From Mesorhizobium sp. M2E.F.Ca.ET.219.01.1.1 (GTDB lineage: Bacteria > Pseudomonadota > Alphaproteobacteria > Rhizobiales > Rhizobiaceae), in the NCBI RefSeq assembly GCF_004016445.2, contig NZ_SADT02000007.1:339099-403098 (forward strand): 64,000 bases of DNA. The letters run 5' to 3'. The notes beneath the pieces were generated by a model. It did not search any database and had not been told where the DNA came from. It saw only the letters and a list, made by a program, of their open reading frames with translations. Numbering within the stretch: the stretch's first letter is position 1; each line of letters starts with the position of its first letter. Position numbers and translations under genes: made by a program. This document shows, one piece after another, positions 42,147 to 51,305 of this stretch.

Positions 42147-43706
42147 TTATGATCCGGTCTTCCTGAAGCCGAACGCGGATGAAGCAGCGCCCTCGATCGA
42201 CGCCGCCATCTCGGCCGTGATTTCGGCCACCTCGCGGTTGGCCTCGATCTTGCGCCAGGTCATCGGACCGGCATCGCGCTGCAATTGCCGCGAAAGGATG
42301 TCGACCGTGGCATCGGAGGGGCTGCCCTTGCGCTCGCTGACCCGGCGCCAAAGCACCGACGGATCTGCCGCCAGCCAAAATCCGGCGAACGGGACCTTTG
42401 TCCCTTTCGCTGTGCGCTCAACCCTGTCGCGATCCTCCGGCCTGTCGAAGACCGCGTCGGCGACGACGCAGCCGCCTTCGACAAGGATAAGCTCCGCGAG
42501 CCAGGCTATCTGGCGGTAGACGCGTTCCGATACGCCGGGCCGGTAGGCCTTGTCCGGCAGCCTCGTTTCGGCCGCCACGCCATGCATGGCCTTGCGGATG
42601 CGGTCGCTCTCGACGATCCGGGCGCCGGGCGGCGCGCCGACCCGAGCGGCGAGCGCCTCGGCGACCGTCGTCTTGCCCGAGCCGCTCAAGCCGCCGATTG
42701 CCACGAGCCGAGGCGGCGTTTCGGCAAGCAGGGCTTGCGCGAGTTGGAAATAAGACCGCGCTTCGGCAATCAGCTTTGTCGAATCCTGGCTGCCCTCCTC
42801 GACCTGCGTCGCGGTGACGTGCGCGCGCACCGCCGCCCGCACCGCCATGAAGAAAGGCAGGAGCATGAAGCCGTCCTCGTCATCGGCGTCGTCGAGATAG
42901 CGGTTCATCACCAGATTGGCGAATTGCGGAAACCCGCGATGCCACAGATCCATCAGCAGGAATGCGAGATCGTAGAGGACATCGACGGTGGCGATCTGAT
43001 CGTTGAACTCGATGCAGTCGAACAGGCGAGGCTCGCCATCGAAGACGCAGATGTTGCGCAGATGCAGGTCGCCATGGCAGCGGCGGACGCGGCCTGCCGC
43101 CTCGCGCCGGTCGAGCAGGCCGGCATGGCGGGCGAGGGCGTCGCGAAGCGCCGCGTTGAGCGTTTCGATCTCATTTCCGTCGAACACATGGCTTGTCGCA
43201 AATCCGGCCGCATTGATTTCGAGAACGCCGCCGATATTCGCCGACCCGCTGCCGGCATGGATCGCTTCGGCGCCGCGGTGATAGTGCGCGATCATGCGGG
43301 CCACGCCTGTCATCAGCGCGGATGTCAGCTCCCCCGCCGCGGCCATGCGATCGAGGAGCTTCGACTGGTCGAAGCGGACCATCTCGATGACGGCGTCGAC
43401 CAGTTCCCCCGCCTCATCCAGGGCAAGCCGGGTTCCCGTGCGCGTGATGCGGTGGACATCGAGATAGAGGCCGGGCGCTGTTCTGGAGTTCAGCTCCACT
43501 TCCCTCTCGCACGCGGCGAGCCGCAACGCCGGCGTCGAAAAATCGACATAGGGCAGCTTGACCGCCCGCTTCATCTTGAACGCGCGCTGCCCGACGAGGA
43601 AGATCCGGGAAATGTGCGTTTCGATCGTCTCGACCGGACCAACCTCGCCATAGCTGGCAGGGTTCTTCAACATCTCGACCACGACATCCTGGTTATCGGT
43701 GATCAT
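42147..43706 (-). CDS. aminoglycoside-phosphotransferase-like / AAA ATPase fusion
   Basis: A 519-residue protein: an N-terminal APH-type kinase fold (about 30-320; catalytic loop RRCHGDLHLRNICVFDG, metal site LFDCIEFND) and a C-terminal P-loop kinase domain (about 340-500; GGLSGSGKTTVAEALA). The same fusion is found in mycobacterial Rv2004c of the DosR hypoxia regulon; the substrate is unknown there too. It lies 67 bp after the cytochrome c gene on the same strand and is probably driven by the box at 44226. Not likely to be a drug-resistance gene. Confidence 0.88.
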   Translation of the reverse strand: MITDNQDVVVEMLKNPASYGEVGPVETIETHISRIFLVGQRAFKMKRAVKLPYVDFSTPALRLAACEREVELNSRTAPGLYLDVHRITRTGTRLALDEAGELVDAVIEMVRFDQSKLLDRMAAAGELTSALMTGVARMIAHYHRGAEAIHAGSGSANIGGVLEINAAGFATSHVFDGNEIETLNAALRDALARHAGLLDRREAAGRVRRCHGDLHLRNICVFDGEPRLFDCIEFNDQIATVDVLYDLAFLLMDLWHRGFPQFANLVMNRYLDDADDEDGFMLLPFFMAVRAAVRAHVTATQVEEGSQDSTKLIAEARSYFQLAQALLAETPPRLVAIGGLSGSGKTTVAEALAARVGAPPGARIVESDRIRKAMHGVAAETRLPDKAYRPGVSERVYRQIAWLAELILVEGGCVVADAVFDRPEDRDRVERTAKGTKVPFAGFWLAADPSVLWRRVSERKGSPSDATVDILSRQLQRDAGPMTWRKIEANREVAEITAEMAASIEGAASSAFGFRKTGS

Positions 43707-43773
43707 TGGGTATGTCCTTGGCCTTTGGTTGCATCCTCACTCGGCCCCGCCGACCGAAGTCTCGCGGGATCCG

Positions 43774-44172
43774 CTAACGCTGAAGCGTCTGGACATAACC
43801 TGTGAGGTTTTGAATGCGTTCCGTGGTCACGGCCTCCCCGCCATAGGGACCGTACTTCTTCACGTCGTCAGGCAGGAACTGGTTGCCCCACACCGGCATG
43901 TCGCGCTCGCCATGCGCCGGGACGAGACCGCGACCGTCGATCGTGGCGTAGACCCGCCAGTAGGGAAATTCCCCGCCATTGCGTTTCGTCAGCGTCGTCA
44001 GATCGGCGGGGCGCTTGCGCAGTTCATCAGCCAAGGGCCCGTCGCCCTTGCCGTCCACGCCGTGGCAGACCGCGCAGGAATTCAGATATTCCTGCTGTCC
44101 ATTGCTCATCTCCTGCGCCGCCGCGACGCTCAGCGTCAGCGCGAAAAGACCAATCGTCGTCCGGAATCTCAT
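43774..44172 (-). CDS. periplasmic monohaem cytochrome c
   Basis: A 132-residue precursor with a signal peptide (cleavage after AAA, about residue 19) and one class I haem site, Cys33-AV-Cys36-His37 (NSCAVCHGVDGKGDGP); the likely Met ligand is in RDMPVWGNQF. The mature protein of about 110 residues could carry electrons to the cbb3 oxidase. The FNR box at 44226 lies 53 bp upstream; the APH-AAA gene follows on the same strand. Confidence 0.9.
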   Translation of the reverse strand: MRFRTTIGLFALTLSVAAAQEMSNGQQEYLNSCAVCHGVDGKGDGPLADELRKRPADLTTLTKRNGGEFPYWRVYATIDGRGLVPAHGERDMPVWGNQFLPDDVKKYGPYGGEAVTTERIQNLTGYVQTLQR

Positions 44173-44225
44173 TGATCAGCCTCCAGCCATCGATTTCAGG
44201 TTAAGCCATGCGATGCGCGCGCACG

Positions 44226-44269
44226 TTGACCGGGATCAATCCTGCGAGGGGCGATTTGATTTAGCGCAA
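44226..44269. promoter_or_regulatory. two FNR/FixK-type boxes in a divergent promoter
   Basis: TTGAC-CGGG-ATCAA at 44226-44239 is 53 bp before the cytochrome c gene; TTGAT-TTAG-CGCAA at 44256-44269 is 68 bp before the universal stress gene. Each has a perfect arm facing its gene at an activating distance. Confidence 0.78.
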
Positions 44270-44337
44270 GGAAGGATTCCAACCGGCTCGCTAAGGCTGC
44301 ATTCCGTGTGAACCTTCCGAACCAAGGAGCGGCCGCC

Positions 44338-45174
44338 ATGCCATTCAAGACGTTGCTCACGGTTACAGGGCCCGATCACGGAGACGGGGATCTGAGGCTC
44401 GCGGCCGGCCTGTGCGAGGAAATCGACGCGCATCTCTCCGTGCTTGTCGTGCTCATCGCGGCGCCTCCGTCAGGCGGAGAATACGCAGCGGTGGTCTCGC
44501 CGGCCTGGCTCGCAGAGCGCGAAGCCGAAATGGAAACCCTGGAGAAGCGCAGCTCGGTTGTATCCAAGATGCTGTCGGAAAGCTCCGTATCGGCCGACCT
44601 CAGCAGCGAATATCCGGAGCAGTCCTGGACGGATGAGATCATTGGTCGGCGAGCCCGCTATGCCGACCTAACCATCGTCGGACCGGAGATGCTCGCAAGC
44701 GGCTTGCTCAAGGATAAGGTCCTTGCGGGCAGCCTGTTCTCGTCCGGGAAGCCTATCCTGCTGGTCCCGGAGCGAGCGCGCGCGACATTGAAACCGAAAC
44801 GCGTCCTTGTCGCGTGGGACGCCAGCCTGGAAGCCTCGCGCGCCGTGCGGGAGGCGCTCGACATCCTGTCATCCGCCGATGAGGTCCGCATCGCCATGAT
44901 CGATCCGATCGAAGACGAACGGCATCATGGCGCGGAGCCGGGAGCGGATCTGGCGGCCTATCTCTCTCGACATGGCGTGAAGGTCGCGGTGGATCGCCTG
45001 CCGAGCTCGGGCCATTCTGTCGCCGACGTTCTTCGCCAGCATGCGACCGACACCGGCGCCGAGTTCGTGGTCATGGGGGCTTACGGTCATTCCCGGCTGC
45101 GCGAGCGGATTTTCGGCGGCGTGACCAAGTCCATGATCGAGGATCCGGGGCTGGCGGTTCTTATGGCTCGTTGA
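44338..45174 (+). CDS. tandem-domain universal stress protein
   Basis: A 278-residue protein with two UspA-like halves (about 1-150, 155-278); the second ends FVVMGAYGHSRLRERIFGGVTKS, the ATP-binding G-x2-G-x9-G pattern, while the first is degenerate. Similar in layout and C-terminus to the protein at 4658. The ATG at 44338 follows AAGGAG; a longer in-frame start has no ribosome site. It is the last gene with an FNR-type box in the window. Confidence 0.9.
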   Translation: MPFKTLLTVTGPDHGDGDLRLAAGLCEEIDAHLSVLVVLIAAPPSGGEYAAVVSPAWLAEREAEMETLEKRSSVVSKMLSESSVSADLSSEYPEQSWTDEIIGRRARYADLTIVGPEMLASGLLKDKVLAGSLFSSGKPILLVPERARATLKPKRVLVAWDASLEASRAVREALDILSSADEVRIAMIDPIEDERHHGAEPGADLAAYLSRHGVKVAVDRLPSSGHSVADVLRQHATDTGAEFVVMGAYGHSRLRERIFGGVTKSMIEDPGLAVLMAR

Positions 45175-45268
45175 ACGGCGAGTTCGACCGAAAGGCCAGA
45201 TTGAACCCGCAAGCCTCGCCTGTCAGAGCTGCTTGTCGGGTTATGACGCGCTTGGACGGCGAGCGACA

Positions 45269-46180
45269 CTATTGTTCGAAAGGCTCTCCGAGCGAAGCCA
45301 CGCCGTTGAGCTTGAGCAGACGCCGGTTCGAAGAAATGATGCCCAGCACGACGATTGTCACGATATAGGGCAGGCTCGATAGAAGTTGCGAATTGACGTC
45401 CAATCCGGTCGCCTGGGCCGCCAGGCTTGCCAGGGAGACGGCGCCGAAGAGGCAGGCGCCGAGAAAGATACGGCTGGTGAGCCAGGTGCCGAAAACGACA
45501 AGCGCGATCGCGATCCAGCCGCGCCCGGCAATCATGCCATCGGCCCACAGCGGCGTGTAGACCACGGCCGCGTAGGCGCCGGCGAAACCCGCCAACACGC
45601 CGCCGAAGGCGACAGCGGCGAAGCGCACGGCGATCACCGGATAGCCGAGCGCATGGGCCGCCTTGGGATTCTCGCCGACGGCGCGAACGACGAGGCCGGT
45701 CTTAGTGAAGGCGAATATTGCCCAGATGGCGACGGTGGCAGCCAGCGAGAGCCACACGACGACGTCCTGAGCGAACAGGCCGCCGATGACCGGGAGATCT
45801 GAAAGCCAGGGCAATGAAAGCTTCGGAAGGCCTTTGACCGTGAGGCTCTCATAGGTCTTGCCGAACAGTGCCGAGAGGCCCTGGCCGAGTATGCCGATGG
45901 CGAGTCCCACCGCGACCTGGTTCGCGCGGAACCCCAGCGCGATGACGGCAAAGACAAGGGAAAGAGCAGCACTTGCGAGGCCCGCGGCGAGGAAACCCAG
46001 GAGGTGGCCGCCGCCGTGATAGACGATGATGAAGGCGATGACCGCTCCCAAGGCCATCATTCCCTCCACGCCGAGATTGAGGACGCCGGCCCGCTCGGCC
46101 ACCATTTCGCCGAGCGCCGCCAAAAGGAACGGCGTGGCCGCCGCCAGCATTCCGGCGATGATGAACTCGAGGGCATTCAT
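45269..46180 (-). CDS. BMP-type ABC importer, second permease
   Basis: A 303-residue inner-membrane permease of the branched-chain/BMP class (about 8-9 helices; LAALGEMVAERAGVLNLGVEGMMALGAV is the family hallmark, with the EGMM(A/L) coupling loop). It pairs with the permease encoded just upstream (4-bp overlap) and the ATPase at 47274. Such systems import nucleosides or purines. Last gene of the eight-gene operon. Confidence 0.92.
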   Translation of the reverse strand: MNALEFIIAGMLAAATPFLLAALGEMVAERAGVLNLGVEGMMALGAVIAFIIVYHGGGHLLGFLAAGLASAALSLVFAVIALGFRANQVAVGLAIGILGQGLSALFGKTYESLTVKGLPKLSLPWLSDLPVIGGLFAQDVVVWLSLAATVAIWAIFAFTKTGLVVRAVGENPKAAHALGYPVIAVRFAAVAFGGVLAGFAGAYAAVVYTPLWADGMIAGRGWIAIALVVFGTWLTSRIFLGACLFGAVSLASLAAQATGLDVNSQLLSSLPYIVTIVVLGIISSNRRLLKLNGVASLGEPFEQ

Positions 46181-47277
46181 GGAGCGCTTCCTTGGGCGGC
46201 ATGGCGCCATTCGAGCCGGTAGCGGACGAAGGCGATGGCGACGAGATAGGCGAGCAGCAGGCTGCCCTGGAAGACCCGGACCGCGGCGACCGGCAGATTT
46301 GCCGACACCATGGCGTTGTCGCCGCCGATATAGAGGGCCGCCATGAGCAGCGCGGAAAAAACGATGCCTATCGGATGAAGTCCACCGAGATAAGCGACGA
46401 TGATGGCCGCATAGCCGTAACCGGTTGAAATGGAGCGCTGCAACTGGCCGAGCGGCCCGGCCACCTCGGCCGCCCCGGCGAGGCCGGCCGCGAAGCCGCC
46501 GATGAGAAGGGAGATCCAGATTGCGCGGCCTTCGTTGAAGCCGGCGTATCCGGCCGCCCGTGGCGCGAGGCCGCCGACCTGCAGTTTGTAGCCCGCGAAA
46601 CTCTTCTGCATGAACAGCCAGGCCGCGAGGGACAGCGCGCAGGCGATAAGCAGCGAGACATTGACGCGGGTGCCGGGGATCAGGATCGGCACCATCGCGT
46701 CGTACTGGAACATGACCGACTGCGGGAAGTTGAAGCCGGCGGGATCCTTCCACGGGCCGAGAAGCAGGTAGTTGAGCAGTTGCGCGGCAACGAGCGCCAG
46801 CATCAGCGATACGAGAATCTCGTTCGCATTGAGCCGCACGCGCCAGAACGCCGTGAGCGAAGCCCAAAACGCGCCGCCCAGCGCACCGAGGACGAGCATC
46901 GAAGGCCAGATCCACTGCCCCGTCGCCTGCGGGAGCCAGATGGGAATGGCCGACGCGAAGATCGCGCCGAGGATGAATTGGCCCTCGGCGCCGATGTTGA
47001 AGACCTTGGCGCGAAAGCCGATCGCAAGCCCCTGTGCGATGAGCAGCAGCGGCCCCATCTTCAGCAGGACCTCCGAGAACGAAGCCCAGGACAGGAAAGG
47101 TTCGAGCAGCATCGCGCGGAAAACGGCTGCCGGATCGCGGCCCATCAGCAGGTAGAGCCCGAGATTGAGCAGTGTCGCAAGGCCCAGCGCCACGGGCGGG
47201 GCAAGCAGCTTGATTGCAAGCGAGGCATGTTCGCGGCGAACCAGAACGGGAAGGAACCGCAGGGACAGAGCGCTCAT
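46177..47277 (-). CDS. BMP-type ABC importer, first permease
   Basis: A 366-residue permease with about 9 helices; the coupling motif is FNIGAEGQFILGAI and the substrate-channel part includes ANEILVSLMLALVAAQLLNYLL. The start ATG at 47277 overlaps the ATPase stop, and its end overlaps the next permease start, both by 4 bp, so all three are translated in coupled fashion. Confidence 0.92.
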   Translation of the reverse strand: MSALSLRFLPVLVRREHASLAIKLLAPPVALGLATLLNLGLYLLMGRDPAAVFRAMLLEPFLSWASFSEVLLKMGPLLLIAQGLAIGFRAKVFNIGAEGQFILGAIFASAIPIWLPQATGQWIWPSMLVLGALGGAFWASLTAFWRVRLNANEILVSLMLALVAAQLLNYLLLGPWKDPAGFNFPQSVMFQYDAMVPILIPGTRVNVSLLIACALSLAAWLFMQKSFAGYKLQVGGLAPRAAGYAGFNEGRAIWISLLIGGFAAGLAGAAEVAGPLGQLQRSISTGYGYAAIIVAYLGGLHPIGIVFSALLMAALYIGGDNAMVSANLPVAAVRVFQGSLLLAYLVAIAFVRYRLEWRHAAQGSAP

Positions 47278-48797
47278 GCGGGGACCTTTTCGGCGGTCGT
47301 ATGCGCACCGATCATATAGCGGCCGATCTCCTCGGGTCTGGTGTCGCGCGTCACCAGCGGCGGACTGAGCCGGCCCTGATGGATCACCTGGATGGAATCG
47401 CAGAGCTCGAAAAGCTCCTCCAGTTCCTCCGAGATGACGAGAATGCCCATGCCTTCGTTGCGCAGGGCGACGAGGCGCCGGCGGATGGCGGCCGCGGCGC
47501 CGATGTCCACGCCCCATGTGGGCTGCGCCACGAACAGCAATTTCGGCGACAGCATGATCTCGCGGCCGACAATGAACTTTTGCAGATTGCCGCCCGAAAG
47601 CGCCCCAGCCTCCGTTTCGGAGCCCGGCGTGCGTACGTCATACTGCCGGATGCAGTCTTCGGTGAAAGCTTTCGCCCGGGGCGTGTCGACCAGCCCGCGT
47701 TTCAGGAGGCCGGAGGGATGGGCGGTCAGAAGGCTGTTGAGGACGAGCGACATTTCCGGCACCGCGCCGCGGCCCAGCCGTTCCTCGGGAACGAAGGCGA
47801 AACCCAGCCGGCGGCGGGCGGCCGCATCGAGCACGCCGACGTCCTTGCCCATCATGAAGATACGCTGGGACTTTTCCCGCGGCAGCACTGTCTCGCCCGA
47901 GATCAGCGCCGCGAGTTCGCTCTGGCCGTTGCCCGATATGCCGGCGATACCGAGGATCTCGCCTGCCCGGACCGTCAGGCTGACGTCGGAAAGCGTCACG
48001 GCGAAGGGATCGTCGGGCCGATGGTCGAGGCCGATGATTTCAAGGCGCTTCTCTCCGCCGGAATGGGCAACCGCCGGCATGGGCTGCGGCATGTCGCGGC
48101 CGATCATCATGCGGGCGAGGTCGTGCGCGTCGTGGTCGCGCGGATCCACGTGGCCGGTGATGCGCCCGCCGCGCAGGATGGTCGCACGGTCGCAGACCGC
48201 GCGGATCTCCTCTAGCTTGTGCGAGATGAACAGGATGGAGACGCCGCCGTCGCGCAGCCGCCGCAACGTCTCGAACAGCTTGTCCACGGATTGCGGCGGC
48301 AGGACGGAAGTCGGCTCGTCGAGGATCAGGAGCTCCGGTCGGGTCATCAGGCAGCGGATGATTTCCACCCGCTGCCGCTCTCCAACCGAAAGCGCATGCA
48401 CATGGGCGAGCGGATCCACCTCCAGGCCGAAGTCGCGGCCGAGCTTGTGGATGCCTTGCGCAAGATCCGATTTGGCCCCTGGCACGACCAGCCGGATGTT
48501 CTCGACGACCGTCAGCGTCTCGAACAAGGAGAAATGCTGGAAGACCATGCCGATCCCCTTGCGCCTCGCATCCGCCGGAGACGCGAGGGCCAAGGGTTCT
48601 CCTTTCCAGCTCGCCGATCCCGCGTCGGGCTGCTCGACGCCGTAGATCAGCTTCATCAGCGTCGACTTGCCCGCCCCGTTCTCTCCGAGGATCGCATGGA
48701 TCGAGCGCGGAGCCACGTCCAGATCGATGTCTCGATTGGCATGGATCTGGCCGTAGCTCTTGGAGATGCCGCGTAGCGACAGAAGCGGGGCGGTCAT
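47274..48797 (-). CDS. BMP-type ABC importer, double ATPase subunit
   Basis: A 507-residue protein with two ABC cassettes. The first (about 5-235) has Walker A GENGAGKST, signature LSVGERQRVEI and Walker B LLILDEPTS. The second (about 255-495) has a degenerate Walker A (GISGNGQSE) and signature LSGGNLQKFIVGRE. This is the layout of the ribose/BMP class (RbsA-like, YufO/NupA). It energises uptake of the substrate bound by the protein at 48800. Confidence 0.94.
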   Translation of the reverse strand: MTAPLLSLRGISKSYGQIHANRDIDLDVAPRSIHAILGENGAGKSTLMKLIYGVEQPDAGSASWKGEPLALASPADARRKGIGMVFQHFSLFETLTVVENIRLVVPGAKSDLAQGIHKLGRDFGLEVDPLAHVHALSVGERQRVEIIRCLMTRPELLILDEPTSVLPPQSVDKLFETLRRLRDGGVSILFISHKLEEIRAVCDRATILRGGRITGHVDPRDHDAHDLARMMIGRDMPQPMPAVAHSGGEKRLEIIGLDHRPDDPFAVTLSDVSLTVRAGEILGIAGISGNGQSELAALISGETVLPREKSQRIFMMGKDVGVLDAAARRRLGFAFVPEERLGRGAVPEMSLVLNSLLTAHPSGLLKRGLVDTPRAKAFTEDCIRQYDVRTPGSETEAGALSGGNLQKFIVGREIMLSPKLLFVAQPTWGVDIGAAAAIRRRLVALRNEGMGILVISEELEELFELCDSIQVIHQGRLSPPLVTRDTRPEEIGRYMIGAHTTAEKVPA

Positions 48798-48799
48798 GG

Positions 48800-49897
48800 T
48801 TACTTGGGCAGCGGCGTGGTGACACCCTTGACGTGCCAGTCCATGGCGACGATCTCGGCCTCGGTCATCGTCTTGCCGGCAGGGACGCCCTCGCTGCCGT
48901 CGGCCTTGGCGATCGGACCGGTAAAGGGCGAGAAGCTGCCGTCGGCGATCTTGGCTTCAACCGCCTTGATCTTGGCCATCGTGTCGGCAGGGATGCCCGG
49001 GTTCCAGTCAACGACCTCGACAACCTTGTCGCCGACGCCCAGGAAAGCGTTGCCGCCCTTGAAGGTGCCGGCGAGGTGGGCGTCGACCGAGGCCTTGAAG
49101 AAGGGCGACCAGTCGGTCGCCACGCAGCCGAGATAGGTCTTGGGCGCATATTTCTTCATCGACGAGTTGAGGTTGAAGGCGGGGATGCCGGCCTCCTCGC
49201 AGGCCGAAACGACGGACGGCGTGTCCTGCGCGTTGGAGAAGATGACGTCGCATTTCTGCGCCAGCAGCGCCTTGGCGGCTTCCTGCTCCTTGGCCGGGTC
49301 GAACCAGGAGTTGACCCATACGACCGAAACCTCGACATCGGGCTTCACCGCCTGCGCGCCCAAGGTGAAGGCATTGATGGAGGTGATCAGCTCGGGAATG
49401 GCGAAGGCGGAGACGGAACCGAGCTTGCCGGTCTTCGAAAGCGCGGCTGCCGCCATGCCCATCAGATAGGTGCCCTGCGAATATTGGGCCGCGAAGGGCG
49501 AGAAGTTCGGCGCCACCTGGAAACCGGAAGCATGCAGCACGGTGACGTCGGGATTGCGCCTCGCGATCTGCAGGGCGCCATTCTGGTATCCGAAGGAGCC
49601 GGCGATGAGGAACTTGTTCCCGTCGGCGACCGCCTTGTTCATGATGCGGTCGGCGTCGGGTCCCTCCTGTATGTTCTCGATGATGGTGACCTTCACCTTG
49701 TCGCCATAAGCTGCCTTCACCGGCTCGAGCCCGTCGGCGAGCGCGCGGCCCCAGCCGACATCGCCGACCGGCGACGGGACCACCAACGCGATGCCCAGCG
49801 GCTCGTCGGCGGCAAGCGCGCGGCTGCCCACCGCGGCAACGAGGCCGGAAGCGGCGGCGCCCTTCATCAATGTTCTGCGGCTAAGATTTATCAGCAT
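48800..49897 (-). CDS. BMP-family substrate-binding protein
   Basis: Periplasmic binding protein of the BMP/PnrA family, whose characterised members bind purine nucleosides or related compounds. The 365-residue precursor begins with a Tat-like signal (LSRRTLMKGAAASGLVAAVG, then SRALA) and continues GIALVVPSPVGDVGWGRALADG. It is unusual for carrying the twin arginine. It stands 2 bp before the ATPase gene and 31 bp after the deaminase gene. Together with the deaminase this suggests import of a purine-type base. Confidence 0.92.
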   Translation of the reverse strand: MLINLSRRTLMKGAAASGLVAAVGSRALAADEPLGIALVVPSPVGDVGWGRALADGLEPVKAAYGDKVKVTIIENIQEGPDADRIMNKAVADGNKFLIAGSFGYQNGALQIARRNPDVTVLHASGFQVAPNFSPFAAQYSQGTYLMGMAAAALSKTGKLGSVSAFAIPELITSINAFTLGAQAVKPDVEVSVVWVNSWFDPAKEQEAAKALLAQKCDVIFSNAQDTPSVVSACEEAGIPAFNLNSSMKKYAPKTYLGCVATDWSPFFKASVDAHLAGTFKGGNAFLGVGDKVVEVVDWNPGIPADTMAKIKAVEAKIADGSFSPFTGPIAKADGSEGVPAGKTMTEAEIVAMDWHVKGVTTPLPK

Positions 49898-49927
49898 GTC
49901 GGTTCCCCTTGCTTTTGGTTTTGGTTG

Positions 49928-51304
49928 CTAGAATTGCACGGTCGCGAGCGCAGCCTCGGCTTGCGCGAACAGCCTGGCCTCGTCGAGCCCCGGGAATTCT
50001 CCCTTGGCCCAAACGACCCGGCCGTTGATCATGGTCATGTCGGTCGGCGCGCCGATGCCCACCTTGGCCAGCAGGCTCAGCGGATCATGCCGCGTGCCGA
50101 CATAGTCCATGCGCCGGGTGTCGATGGCGAAGAGGTCGGCGGCCATGCCGGGCGCCAGCCTGCCGATGTCGCCGCGCCCGAGCAGCGCCGCGCCCCCGGT
50201 CGTCGCATAGCCGAGGAAGTCGGCCGGCGGCGGCACCGGATGGTCGCGCGTCGACGCCGCCAGGCATTGCAGCATGTAGGCGGAATGGATGCAGTGCATC
50301 AGGTTGGAATTGTCGTTCGAGGCGGCACCGTCGCAGCCCAGTCCGACACTGAGCCCAAGGGCCGACATCGCCGGTATGTCGGTGATCTCGGCGCCGACGA
50401 GGTAGACCGGCTCGGGGCAATGCGAGACGCCGGTGCCGCTCGCCATCTTGCGCAGCTCGTCGTGGGTCAGCTCCCAGCAATGGGCATAGAAGGCATCCGG
50501 CCCGCAGAAGCCGATCTCGGCGCAATAGTCGACCGTGCGCAGGCCGTGACGGGCCTGCATGACCGGGCTTTCGCCCTCGCCGACATGAGTGTGCATGCGC
50601 ACGTTGCGGTCGCGCGCCAACGCCACCGATTCCACGAATGTGTCGCGATAGCAGTTGACCGGCTGGCAGGGCGCGACGACGACCTGGCGCATGCCGAAGC
50701 GACCGGCATCATGATAGGCGTCGATCAGCCGGGCGCAGTCGGCGATGAACTCGTCCGTCGTTTCCAGCATGGCGTCGGGGATGGTCGAGCCTTCCGATTT
50801 CGGCAGCGTGTTGCCGCCCCGTCCGGCATGGAAGCGCATGCCGAGCAGTTCGGCCGCTTCGAACTGCCGGTCGATCAGCCGTTTGCCGGCGTGCCGCGGA
50901 AAACAGTATTGGTGGTCGAAAGCCGTCGTGCAGCCGTGCTTTATCAACTCCGCCATCGCCGTGACCGACGCGTGGTAGAAGCATTCCTCGGTCAGCCGCG
51001 AGAAAATGGGGTAGATGCGGTCGAGCCATTCGATGACCGACAGCTTCGTCCAGTCCAGGTCGGCGCGGTTGCGCACGAAGCATTGAAAGAAGTGATGATG
51101 GGTGTTGACGAGGCCGGGATAGACGAACCAGCCGGTGGCGTCCTGCGCGACGGTGCCAACAGGCAGTTCCCCCTTGTCGAGGCCTTCGCCGATGGCCCGT
51201 ATCGCCGGGCCGTCGGTCAAGACATCGACACTGCGACGGACGCGCGGACCGTGGCCATCGTCGACGATGACCGCAGCGCAATTCTTCAACAGATAACCCG
51301 CCAT
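49928..51304 (-). CDS. 8-oxoguanine-deaminase-like amidohydrolase
   Basis: Zinc-dependent hydrolase of the TRZ/ATZ (amidohydrolase) superfamily, 458 residues. Metal ligands are visible in LVNTHHHFFQ (HxH), HTHVGEGE, and the Asp in LGCDGAASNDNSN. The FDHQYCFP segment and overall pattern are like 8-oxoguanine deaminase; guanine deaminase or s-triazine hydrolase are alternatives. The start ATG lies 1 bp after the GST-like stop. Gene context (BMP purine importer) favours a purine substrate. Confidence 0.88.
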   Translation of the reverse strand: MAGYLLKNCAAVIVDDGHGPRVRRSVDVLTDGPAIRAIGEGLDKGELPVGTVAQDATGWFVYPGLVNTHHHFFQCFVRNRADLDWTKLSVIEWLDRIYPIFSRLTEECFYHASVTAMAELIKHGCTTAFDHQYCFPRHAGKRLIDRQFEAAELLGMRFHAGRGGNTLPKSEGSTIPDAMLETTDEFIADCARLIDAYHDAGRFGMRQVVVAPCQPVNCYRDTFVESVALARDRNVRMHTHVGEGESPVMQARHGLRTVDYCAEIGFCGPDAFYAHCWELTHDELRKMASGTGVSHCPEPVYLVGAEITDIPAMSALGLSVGLGCDGAASNDNSNLMHCIHSAYMLQCLAASTRDHPVPPPADFLGYATTGGAALLGRGDIGRLAPGMAADLFAIDTRRMDYVGTRHDPLSLLAKVGIGAPTDMTMINGRVVWAKGEFPGLDEARLFAQAEAALATVQF

Positions 51305-51305
51305 G

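Noticed and set aside
42147..43706. Aminoglycoside resistance gene
   Set aside because: The fusion with a P-loop kinase domain and the hypoxia-type context match Rv2004c-like proteins, not resistance kinases.
42285..43805. 506-residue plus-strand reading opposite the APH-AAA gene
   Set aside because: The minus-strand protein has clear APH and P-loop motifs; the plus reading has none.
44081..44110. Second haem site in the cytochrome at 43774
   Set aside because: Only one CxxCH motif is present in the protein.
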